Of a stretch of 64,000 nt of DNA, positions 23,042 to 33,900 are shown in pieces. Made by a program: the position numbers and the translations under genes. The stretch's first letter is position 1; each line of letters begins with the position of its first letter. Source of the DNA: Thermothelomyces thermophilus ATCC 42464 (lineage: Eukaryota > Ascomycota > Sordariomycetes > Sordariales > Chaetomiaceae). The stretch is from positions 1,054,001-1,118,000 of the forward strand of contig NC_016473.1 of assembly GCF_000226095.1 (NCBI RefSeq), read 5' to 3'. The notes below the pieces were generated by a model. That model was not told where the DNA came from, did not search any database, and saw only the letters and a list, made by a program, of their open reading frames with translations.

Positions 23042-23924
23042 CACGGTGCCTGGAATATGAAGGCATCGAATCTACTTTTTCAAGGGGAGGGCATACCAGT
23101 CATCGGATCTGTGCCACTGCGTCAGCACATTGGTACCACACGAAACCCACGCGTGCGCATGTAGGGGAACACTCACGAGTCTTCTATAAAGAAGCGCACA
23201 TTGGGGGGAACGAAGGTGGGCTGGATGGGCGACAGGTCGGTTCCAATGATCTCGGCCTCGGGGTACTGGTCCCCCATCTCGATGGCCCACGTACCGGTGC
23301 CGGTGGCAATATCCAGCACCCTGCGCGGAGGATTGGCGCGAGAGAAAGGGGCAAGATGTAGCCTGCCGTCTAGGACCATCTCTATGATGGCGTATTGTTC
23401 CTCTACACGGTCATTCTCCGGAGCGTCATTCGGGAAGTGGTATGCTAGAAGCCGCATCAGTACGGGATCAGTGAAATCGGATTCGCGAGCCCAGAAGAAA
23501 CGGGAAAATTTGGAAGCAAAAAGAAGATAAAAGAGCAACTCACATCCGGCGCGGTATGAGTGGTATGTCCTTCCAAACTCCTCCTGGGCCTTGGCTATAC
23601 TGTCGGAAAGCGATTTGGTGTCACTGCATTGCATGTTAGTCGCGAAAACTTGAATCCTAATCCGGGCTCGGTGGTTTGTCACGGAGCCGGGTCGAAGAGT
23701 CAAGAAGGCGGCATACTAAACATCGTGTTCAGTTGACTAACAAGCGTCTTGGTTAGCCCGTGTCCCGTGTCTGACTGGCGTGGCTCATGTTCACAATGAC
23801 ATACATCCGGTTCAATTCTTGACGAGTCGTCCAAATACGACTCAAAGGTGAACTGGTAGTTATCGAGCGGCCTGTCCGCGGAGCGAAACGAGATGCCCGA
23901 AGACGTCGGCGGTGGAGGCGCCAT
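22292..23924 (-). CDS. LaeA-like SAM-dependent methyltransferase
   Basis: A class I methyltransferase of the large fungal LaeA-like family (Methyltransf_23). Seven exons: 23924-23805, 23736-23717 (20 nt), 23623-23544, 23444-23177, 23108-23097 (12 nt), 22933-22483, 22390-22292. All phases match and give 349 aa. The SAM-binding motif I is VLDIATGTGTWAIEMG (residues 116-131), followed by the acidic IIGTDLSPIQP. Family motifs are DTKSLSDSI, GRTYHSYRAG, FDFIHTRLT, LQPGGWLECQE and the end YHKLYVVWGRKP. Both micro-exons complete family motifs: the 20 nt exon gives STEHDVY before DTKSL, and the 12 nt exon gives SDDW before the FDFIH motif. Intron 5 holds a 39 nt GA/CT microsatellite. Substrate unknown; I see no biosynthetic core gene nearby, so a cluster role is not supported. 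Confidence 0.87.
22997..23035. repeat. CT dinucleotide microsatellite
   Basis: About 19 copies of TC on the plus strand inside intron 5 of the methyltransferase gene, followed by less regular T/C-rich sequence. Confidence 0.9.
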
Positions 23925-26852
23925 TGAGGGTGTCCACAGCTCTAAAGCGCGAGAACAGCAAAGTAGGACAAGACGGGGGGAAAAGCCCGGGGGCAGAGGG
24001 AGAACACAACAATAGTTGACGCTCTAAACTAGAGCAAAGATGAAATAACGGCTGCCTAGACACAGAAACGACGCAACCATCCGTGGGGGGCATGCAAACT
24101 CAGAAGTCAGATCCGGGGAGAAAAAGAAAAAAAAATAAGGAAGCAAGAAGCCTATGAGATGAGAGGGAGGGATCGGCCGCAGAGATGACTGGCAGGTTGT
24201 GTGACGCGATGCCCCTTTCGAGGTAAACGCAATTGGAAACACAGAACCCGGCATTCTGGGTCAACAGCACCCCTGTGTCCGGTTTCTCTGTACATACATA
24301 CTTGGGGGACGGCCCGGGGAGGCTTTGGCTGCCGGGAACTTGTGAAACGACCCGCGGGGGTTGGAAAGACGACGGGAAGGGATGGGCTGACCCAGCGGTC
24401 TGGGTGGGATGCCGAAGGCGGCGCCCCTGTGAAACACAAAACGGAACAGACAAGGGGGGGACGAAGCGATTGCGCGCGCCTGCGACCCGCCCGCACATGG
24501 GTCGATTGTTCCCAGCAGCTCGGATCTTCATCAGTTGGGGTCTCGGTGTTAAGGCGAAGAGGAAGCGCCTACTGGCCGCATGTTTCTCGCTACCCTGCGC
24601 GGCGGCCACACAGAGCTTAGTGTACCGTAGTATAGTGTAACAGCGGCACACCCAAGACCCCCGCCCCGAGATCATGATTTGAGAATGATTGCATAATGCC
24701 GTCCACTGTAGCGTAATGCCTTGCTTGTATAGGTTTGCACCTCCCTCCAAGGGAGGTGAGGAAAAGGGCGCTTACGGATTCTGGTCGTATTTGTGAAGAA
24801 AATAAGGGGACAAAAACGATAAACCTAATTGGGGAACCCAAGGGTGATGAGCGGTGTGTGCCTACATACGCTAACGTTACCTAGGATGCAACTTGTAATA
24901 CTCCGTACTGCCCTAATAAGTAGCAGGCAAGGTGGCATGCTTGGATGAGGGCAAAGTCGGCACTGTTTCTGCGGATGTCCCAGACTGGCGGTGCGCAATC
25001 TCGGCTCTTTGACCGACGACTGTAAAAGGGATCCTCAGACCCGGAGCTGTACTATGTAGGAGGCACGGGAGGCTCGGGAGTAGGGGTTTCGCGGGGCAGC
25101 CCAATCCGCTGTGTCGGATCCGTGGGCGTGCTGAAATTGCTGAACTAGGGGGTTGCTGCGCGTTCTCCTGCCCTGGGTAAGGCCGGCTCCGTACTAAAGG
25201 TAACTGCCCACAGTTAATACGGAGTAAACCCCGGCGTTTCCTGAATCCACCCCACTCACTACACTACACCTGCTTTGCTTCCACCCGGGGCAGGAACGCA
25301 GGGGGGAAAGGGCCACAGAAGGATTCGAGCTGCTCCTTGGCCAGGACCCGTCCTCGATCTCGAGACTAATCAGAGTGCTTCAGTATGCGACCTGGCATGG
25401 AAGAGTGGAGAGGTTACTTTTCCGCGGCCGTGAGTTTTTGCACCCTAGGTCACAACTGCGGGAATAAATTCAAAACCGGCGGTCCGAATTGTCTGCCCCG
25501 GCCATAGTTACTATATTAGGGTTGCACTGCATCGCGGCATGAACGGAAAGTTCGTCAAATATTCCGTACCAAGACTACACTACGCTAATAAATACCTAGT
25601 GGCTACACCGCATGTCAACTGAAGTAACGTATCAGACAACGCTAGAGGGGCGCCCCTCACCGGCTGCCCGGGCGAGGGGCAGACTGCAGCCATTTTCACT
25701 GTTCAAGGTTGCTGTTTCTTTTGGTTGGTTTTTCTTTCTTCTCTTGTCCCAATCGCGTGCGAGCAGTATACACGGTATCTTAAGAGTGCGACGTGCAAAG
25801 ACCTCTACAGGAAGTAAGCATCGTCACTCTTCCCGTACGAGTCCCGATCACCGGCGCCCCGTCAAAGTTCGTTTCTGGCTGGCACCGTGCAGCGCTCTGG
25901 TAGCGAGAAGATAGAGCTGGCGGAGTGAAGGCCGAGTGCATTTTAGCCTCAAGGGTGTATGTGCAGTACACAAGGTACATAGGGTACATACATAAGGTAC
26001 CTACCTACATACCCGAACGTCTTAAGGTACCTATGCATTAGCCTCAGACACCTTCCTGTTCGGATTACCGCGACATACATCCGGATTCTGCCCAATTCCG
26101 TGACTGGAATCTATCTTGTACACGGATCGGCACAGCAGTGGGAGAGGATTAAGGGGAATTTGGAACGGAATCGTTCGATTTCCCAGGCATCTCAGGTACC
26201 GACATACGATACAGTACCCATCTGCCCATTTTTCTACTGGATATCTCCGGGGATCGGTTTGAGGTTGATGCATTCCGTACTTACATGTATGCATATTATA
26301 TGTTACATGCACCAAGGCAAGCCATAGGCGGCAGAATGGAGGCGGACCTAGTCAATAAAAAGGTCCGACTACCTAAGTATATGATCTACCTTTGATTGTC
26401 CCCACTTATCGTCTCAGTTCTAAATAGGGCCTCGGCTTTGTATCAATGCAGGGTGACTTGCTTCGTGTATCGACCTGGACGACGTACGACGAAGACTTGA
26501 TTGACGTTTACAAGAATCACCCCCAGGTGGCCTCCCATTGAAGAATGACGAGGCCCAGGGATGCCATGACGTGCATGTAATTAGTACAAACAATCATAAG
26601 CTTAAAAACTACCGGTCCTGCAGACGATGTACTTCGAAGCGAGTCCGTACACCGACGTCTCTCACTCAAGTCGCTTCGCTCGGACAAGCGGAAGGGGGGT
26701 GGTGGCTTCTCAGACCATGGCCGAAGCGACAGCTTCGACCTTGTTGGCCTTGTGTCCATTCATCATGCAATCACTGGACTCGACACCTCGCTTTCTAGGA
26801 CTGGCTTGAGAGTAGAACGCTTTGTGCAATCCCTTCGCTCCCCTCCGAGTCG
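23925..26852. other. Gene-poor intergenic region
   Basis: About 2.9 kb of mixed composition upstream of the methyltransferase. Open frames here lack codon bias and family similarity. It contains a GTAC/ACCTA repeat island at 25960-26035. No tRNA, rRNA or transposon ends were recognised. Confidence 0.5.
25960..26035. repeat. GGTAC/TACCTACC repeat island
   Basis: Repeated GGTACAT, GGTACCTACCTACATACC and AAGGTACCTA units, partly palindromic around GGTACC. It resembles the short island at 45306-45332. Confidence 0.65.
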
Positions 26853-27206
26853 TTGCTTCGCGCTTTCCATTTACTTAGAATACCCCGGAACCGGGACTCG
26901 TCCGTCAACATGGGACGGTTTTTTGTCGCCTCTCGCGGCCGGATATCCAAGAACAGGACTCGCAAGGTGATCCGCGCAGTGTTGGAGAACCGCCTTGACA
27001 TTTTGGACAACGAGCAGAAGAAACTTGCTAGATGGGCCCGTGAATCCGAGGATAGCGATGATGTGCCACCGGGGAAGCAATTGCTTCATTCTGACTACTT
27101 TTGGCACTGGTTGGAACGACTGCTAGTAAGCTCCGTTGCTTCTGCTTTCCTAGAAGCTCGGTACTTGGTGAGGCATCAAGGCAGACAGTACCGAGTATTA
27201 TGTTAG
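26853..27206 (+). CDS. Possible small gene or gene remnant, 117 codons
   Basis: An open frame whose middle part (from MGRFFVASRGRISKNRTRKV through WARESEDSDD to DYFWHWLERLL) has protein-like composition: basic, then acidic, then aromatic. A GTAAGC just after LERLL (about 27126) could be a splice donor, so the downstream codons may be intronic. I recognise no family. It sits 0.7 kb left of the transposon block, so a disrupted gene is possible. Confidence 0.3.
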   Translation: MLRAFHLLRIPRNRDSSVNMGRFFVASRGRISKNRTRKVIRAVLENRLDILDNEQKKLARWARESEDSDDVPPGKQLLHSDYFWHWLERLLVSSVASAFLEARYLVRHQGRQYRVLC

Positions 27207-27918
27207 GCACGTAGTAGCAGTGCCGTTGAGAACATTGAGAACATTAAAGGTTATACTCAAATGTTCTATGTTTGTCAAATGACTTGAAATAACGTCCGAT
27301 CATCCCAAAAAAAAAAAAATAACTGGCATTTTTGTTTCTTCTCTATTGTGAAAGGCCTGTCACAAACAAGACGGTGAGCTAGCTGGCTGACTTGACGCGT
27401 TTCGGGTCATCTCAATACCTGAGTGGATATCAGCCATCAATCACCAAATGATAGAACTGTAGTCTGGCCAAGTTAAGTGGTCTTTCAAAGAAAGTCTAAT
27501 TATAGGGTTGTATTCTCGGACTGGTTTTGGATTCTAGATCGCTAATCCCACTCTACATCGATCCCTTGGGAGGGTTTCTAGCTGGCACTTTCCCGCGATG
27601 ACTTGAAAAAGACTATATTGTATGATGCTATACAGAGTACCTAGGTACGTACAAACGATAGCACGGAGCTTCACAGGCATTATGATTATGCGTACTTCTC
27701 TGAAGTCCGGACAGAGTTTTCACCTGTTTACCTCGGTGCCTAGTGGCTAAGCCACTTATAACTTATAGCATTGTCGACTCGTAGCTTTCACTTGTTTCCT
27801 TTCCCGTTTAACAATTTCGAGCATGTGAAACGCCACACTGTCACTGCCCGCGACTGTGTCTTAGACTCCATTAAGCAAGCCGGGGGAGGCAGGGCCCTCT
27901 AAATCCACATTCCATATA
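27207..27918. other. Spacer at the left edge of the transposon block
   Basis: About 0.7 kb without a gene. AT content rises towards the left LTR at 27919. The last five bases (27914-27918) are the left copy of the Copia target-site duplication. Confidence 0.5.
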
Positions 27919-28127
27919 TGCCGAACGCAGTAGGAGCTCCGGGAGCGTTGAAAGCAGTCTGCAGTAGGTGGCTATACAAAGGAGACAGTGCCTTGTTAAA
28001 GCTATCTACAAAGGAGACAAAACGAGTAGTATTTATAGACAAAGGGACTAGCCAATGCGTTAAACAGCCTCATATAGCTATGGCAAACGCATAGCTAATA
28101 CGTTTAGAAGCTCTATAGCTTCCGACA
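27919..28127 (-). repeat. Left (3') LTR of the Copia fossil
   Basis: 209 bp, TG...CA ended, matching 42194-42402. It is the 3' LTR for the minus-strand element. Confidence 0.9.
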
Positions 28128-29260
28128 TACCCCCTAGTTAAAGGCGATAGTCGTTTAACTACGCTTTATAGTAATACTATTCTTAGTATTATATCCTTTG
28201 TCGCTCTTACCTCGATGGCTCCTTTAGGGGCCTGCCTTCTATATTCGGAAGTCTAAAAGAGTTAAGTATAGTAGAGCGATATTTTTAAAGCTATAGATCA
28301 AATATAGCTATTATAGTTATAGTAGTAATAGTATTACTAGTTTTAATTATAATAATAATAATAGGATAACGCCTCCTATACTCGAATTAACAGATGACTT
28401 GTTAGGTACGCCTGCTATAAATACTATAACTACTAGTAGGTCGACTCCTACTCTTATAATGCCTCAAAAGTGTAAGCGTATAGAAGCTTCTAAACTAGCT
28501 TCTAAATTATAAGTATTCCTATTTATTACTAGTTTTATAGTTTTCTAGCGCTTTGCTAGTTATATTAAGATCGTTCGAGCTAATTAAATATGGTAATATC
28601 GAAGCTAGTAAGCTTTATAAGGTGCCCTACAAAATATATATATAGTCGGCTTTAATAGGACGTTCTTTTGGCAAATACTACGATCATTCTAGCGCTAGCT
28701 CCTACTATTACCATTATACCTACGGTTCCTATAAGTATAAGGAGATATACGCTAATTGCCTATATATCTAATAGCTCTTACAATACTTATACTAACTATA
28801 ATAATAGTCTTACTTCTTATATTAGGTTAGCAAAGGATTTGACGAAGGCTCTACTAGATAAAGCCAAGGCTTCTATAAGTCCCTAGATCCTAAACCTCTA
28901 CCCCTAGCATATAGGCAAATCGCTAATAGATATGTATAGGATCTTAAGAAGTTACGTATAGTTCTTCGGAGTGACCTTAAACGTGCTAGTATAGACGATA
29001 TAGAGGAGTATAAGCTTGATAAGGCTAAACTCGCGTATTTTACAAAGATCGCCTACTCTATATATAATATCTTCTACTAGTTAGGCAAGATTAAGGAAGC
29101 TTGTAATGCTTGTATTAGCGTGTCTAATGATATATTAGGCGCTATATTATTGCCTAGCTAGGATAAAGGTAAGGGCAAGGCTATTAATCCTAGTGACGGT
29201 AAATAGTAGTAGATAGGGAGTATTAGGCGGTATTTTGTTTGGCGAATTTAACTTATTTTC
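28128..29260. other. Unassigned segment between Copia pol remnants and the left LTR
   Basis: About 1.1 kb at the 3' end of the Copia fossil for which I cannot name a Copia domain. On the plus strand, antisense to the element, there are protein-like open stretches at 28668-28886 and around 28900-29190, one including YKLDKAKLAYFTKIAYSIYN. It could be a captured fragment, an antisense accessory frame or chance. It is damaged like the rest of the block. Confidence 0.35.
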
Positions 29261-30482
29261 TACCCCCTAGTTATATAAGCCTATAACTAATATCTTAAAG
29301 ATTAAGGAAAGCCCTCTAACGCTCGAAGGCTTATTAGCTAAGTCGTTTAATAAGCTTATTTACTAGTATCTAACTAGTTAGTAGATATATAGCTTTAAAT
29401 ATTCTTTTTACTACTTCCTAGTATAACTATATATTATAGATATCTATATATTATAGGCAAGTATTAATATATTCATTCTTAGCTATTACTAGTCGAATAG
29501 TTTACTAATTATTATAGTAGATGTTCTAGGGTTCCCTAAGCTTAAGATTAATATTCATAAATAGCCTTTTAAGTACTATAGCCTCTCTTACTATAAGGGA
29601 GAGCATTAGAAGTTCTACTTTAGTGCTTGATATTATAATAATATCCTAATATAACGCCTTTTATATAATAGGACCTTTAAATAGGAAGAAGATATATCCC
29701 TATAACAAATACTATATATCTAGATTATCTATATATAAAGCGTCCCTAGCGATTATAAACGTCAAACTATCTAACACTCGCTTACCTTTATACTAGATTA
29801 ATAGGTAAGAGCTCCTAAATAGGTATCTTACTACTTACTATACCTTTAATAAATAGTCTAGTCCTAGGTTAGTTAGATATTAAGAAAGTACTAAATAGGC
29901 GTATATAACGTCTAGATATAATATAACTATATAGTATAGGATTAATCTAATAAGCTTTTAATACTCTTTAATCTATATACTAATAGCACTCCCTTCGAAC
30001 TTCTTAAGTTCTTTATAGCTTAAGGGAGTTAGCTCGTATACACTAGGTACGTCTAGCCTATATCTTCTCGCTACCTTTCTAATATATTAATCGTAGACTA
30101 ACTATATTTTATATATAGGTTAGTCTCGAATTACCCTAATACCAAGGAACCAACTGATATTACCCTACTTGTAGACATCGTATCGAGCTTTGATTCCTTC
30201 TATTACTAGCTCGGCCGCTATAGCGTTACTTTTATAGAAAAAGACTAAGAAGTCGTTAATATAGAAGATTAGGATAATTTATTTTTATAGCTTGAGAAGA
30301 GGTACTTCTCTTTATCTAATAGTTCTATACCTAGATCTGATAGCGTTTTATAGAACTCCTTATACTATAAGAGTAGCAAGTCTCTCAAGCCGTATAGAGC
30401 TCTTCGCAACTCTACGTATTTCCCTAGCTACTTAAATCCTTCTAGTAATTCGCAAATAATAGGATCGTCTTTAGATCATTCG

Positions 30483-30487
30483 GCGTT
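30483..30487. repeat. Target-site duplication GCGTT, left copy
   Basis: GCGTT immediately before the left Gypsy LTR; the identical partner is at 37986-37990. It marks the insertion point within the Copia reverse transcriptase region. Confidence 0.9.
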
Positions 30488-30909
30488 TATCACGGAAATA
30501 TATATACAGATACTACCTAGACCACCGGCACAAACGGGCCAATTAAGCCAAAGGAACAAAAGGACCAATTACAACATAGGAAGCATAGTAATCACTACAC
30601 TCACCAGCAATTAAGATAATCACCACCATACGATCACTTACAATTACCATAATCAGGAGTAATCACTAGGATTATATATACATATAGATAGTCACTCGTT
30701 AAGTAGACTCTAAGAGTTCATTAGTAATAGCAATCTATCTATAATTACAGTACTTATACCAAGCATTGCTAATTACTATAAGAGATAACTCTAGTGTTAT
30801 TATAAACCCTTTGGCTTTACCGAATCCTTTAGACGACCTGCCTACTTGTCCCGCTTAATCTACCTTCGTCTGAACCCTTTTAGAAGAAGTCTGAGTTAGG
30901 TTCGTTATA
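30488..30909 (+). repeat. Left (5') LTR of the Gypsy fossil
   Basis: 422 bp, matching 37564-37985 with transition differences only. The TG/CA ends have become TA/TA, consistent with RIP. Confidence 0.9.
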
Positions 30910-33900
30910 TATTGCTATCACTCCCTTTGTTCTATTATAGTTTAGAACGGAGGTGACTTCGACCTTAATATCAATATAGCTACTAACGTTATAGCCGAAT
31001 AGTTACTTGCCTAGCTTAGTTAACTCTATTAGCAAATCTAGGAGTTAGACTAGAGAGACAAGGCTACTTAAGCTCAAATCAAGGAACTCGAGAACGGCGA
31101 AAAGCACTTGTAGAAGCTAGTTAATAAGGCCTATATTAAAATTAAGGTACTCGAGGGCACTAAAGCGAGCCGTATTAAAATCGAACTATCTAGCAAATAC
31201 GGAGGAACCAAGGAGGACCTCGTAGGATTTCTAATAAACCTCTAATCCTACTTCTAGCTTAATAATAATAAGTTTCTAGATAATGAAGCTAAAGTCCTCT
31301 ATATAGCTATAAGATTAAAGGGTAAGGCACTTAGATAGTTTAAGCCTATATAGAATGACTATCTTACTAAGGAAGATAAAGATAATTAAGATATGTTTAT
31401 ATAGGTAGTCTTTTAATTTTATAATCGTTTCGAAGAAGAGCTTTAGAAGGTTTTTAGCGACAAAGATAAGAAGATTTATATATAAGAAAGACTTGCTAAT
31501 CTCCGATAGACTAAGTTAGTAGCCTCCTATATTATATAGTTTAGATAGAATATACTTAAGTCTTAGCTTAATAATAAGGTATTAATATAATTATTCCATA
31601 ATAGCTTAAAAGAAAAGGTTAAAGATAAGCTATATAAGTATAATTAGCCTAAGACCCTAGATAAATATATCATATAGGCTATTAGAATCGATAATCGACT
31701 CTATATATAAGAGTAATAAAAACAAGGTCAAATAAACGGAACTATAGTTAAGGCTAATAACAAGAAAAAGCAAGCGTATATTAGTACCTTATATAGGATA
31801 TACCCTAGAGCTATGAATATGGATATAGCGTAGAAGCAAGACCGGAAAAAGATAACTAAAGACAAGTCTAATATTACTTACTATAACTATAGAAAGAAAG
31901 GGCACTATAAGTAAGAATATTAAAGCCCGAAGAAAGAATGGAAGATAGTCCCTAGAAAGGAAATTACGGTTATCGACAAAACTACTAAGGACGTTAGCAA
32001 AGTAGCGGCTACAAGCTACAAAGATAGGGGTAGTAATATAGATAGTCTTAGACACGATAGTAACGGTAAAGACGAACAAGCACTATACTCCGAACTGGTC
32101 ACTATAGACCTAGAGATAGGTCTTGCTAAATAGGATACGGCAGGAGAGTATATACTACTAATTTCGATTCTCCTAGCCTTAAGGTAATAGGGTTTTACAG
32201 TTATATAGAGGTAGGATAGATTATAGATAACCGATACCTAAGGAATCGAAAGACCTAGACCTAATGTTCTATTTCTCTAGGAACGAATCGAATAGTACTG
32301 TAATGAAGTTTTCTGGCTTAATACGGAACTATATAAATAAGATAGACGCTTAATTCGACTTACCTAGTAGAGCAATAAGATAAGGGATAAAACGAAGGAA
32401 CTCTAACATATTATGGAAACTATTAAGGAAGAATAGCCTATAATATATAATAAGCCCAATAGCTATACCGAGTACCTTGATAACTAGTAACTTAGTAATA
32501 ATATATAGAACCTAGAGTACTAGTTTGTATATATAAACTATAGAAAAGATAAGTATATATAGAGAAGCTACTAGAAGAAATACTCTTACTTTAACATTAG
32601 AGTACCTATAGTCTATATATAGTAGGAAGGATTCGGGAAAGAATTCTAATACCTCCTAGGCAACGCTATATGACTATACCCTTAATATAAGACATATATA
32701 CAAGTGCCCTAGTTCTAGTATATAGTATATAAATGCCGATATTACTTCTATAACAAATTCGAAAACAATTACTAGCCGACCCGACAAAGAAATAAGGACA
32801 GAAGCCTCCGCCCCATAGAATAGGTCTACAATATAGAAAATAGAGCGGCCGAATTGCTCCAGAAAATCGAAGCCTACGATTTAGAAGGCATTACAATAGT
32901 TCTAAGACAAGCCTAGCCTAGGCACTACAGAATAGGACAAGACATATAGGACTCGTGCTAGAGCAATAATTACCTCTATTACGCGGACGAAAAGAAATCG
33001 CAAATTCGGGAGCTTTAGACGAAGCTATAGCACATATAATAAGAAGCAGAACAGACTTAATAGTAGAAAGCCGTAAGCACTTAATAGCTTATAGAAATAA
33101 GTACGATTAACGAAGCTGCTATTAACTAAATAACTAAAGAGGTTAGTACTAACCTAGGAAACAGGTTAAGGCCCTTTGAGGGGCCTAGAAACCATTAACG
33201 CCCGTGTAGCGGCGAGTAATAGCGTAGTATAGAAGGAACTAGTATAAGAGACCACTATATCGAGACCTCCCGGCAGAAATATAGGAAATCGCTATAATCT
33301 TTAGATGACGGTAGTAAGATAAGCGACTATAGATAATAGTATAATGGAAATAGTACGAAATGTTTATACTAGTAGATAGTAAAGTAGAGATAAACCTGAT
33401 TTCGCTAATACTTATAAATTAGCTATAGATACCCTAGAGAATAAAGTAGAAGTATAGTATAGTTAAGGGGCTATTTCTAATATAATAGGTATATAAGGAG
33501 ACTAAACCAATTAATATCATTATAATAAAAAAGACTATAATAATTATATTTAGCATTATAGATATAGGTAATGATAAAAATATAATATTAGGGTTACTAT
33601 AGTATAAAGATTATAACCTAGACATTAGCTAGAAGAATAGTAGCTACCTATAACCCTAAATAGAGTTATATTCGACTAGTGAGATAAGAAGTATATAAGG
33701 ATTACAAGTAGACAATGCTCAAAGGAAGGCATATCCTATAGATCTACTACAAGAGACAGACAATGGTAGACAGACCACTACAGACTTTAGAAGAGGCGGT
33801 ATAATGATATCGATATCGTAATAGGAGGAACGAGCCAAACCGCCGATAGCTATTCTCTCTATTGATGAATACGGAGCACTATAATTAGAATAGTAGGTTA

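Noticed and set aside
22292-24093. A secondary-metabolite cluster around the LaeA-like methyltransferase
   Set aside because: No polyketide synthase, NRPS, terpene cyclase, P450 or transporter gene is seen in the window; this methyltransferase family is large and mostly not cluster-bound.
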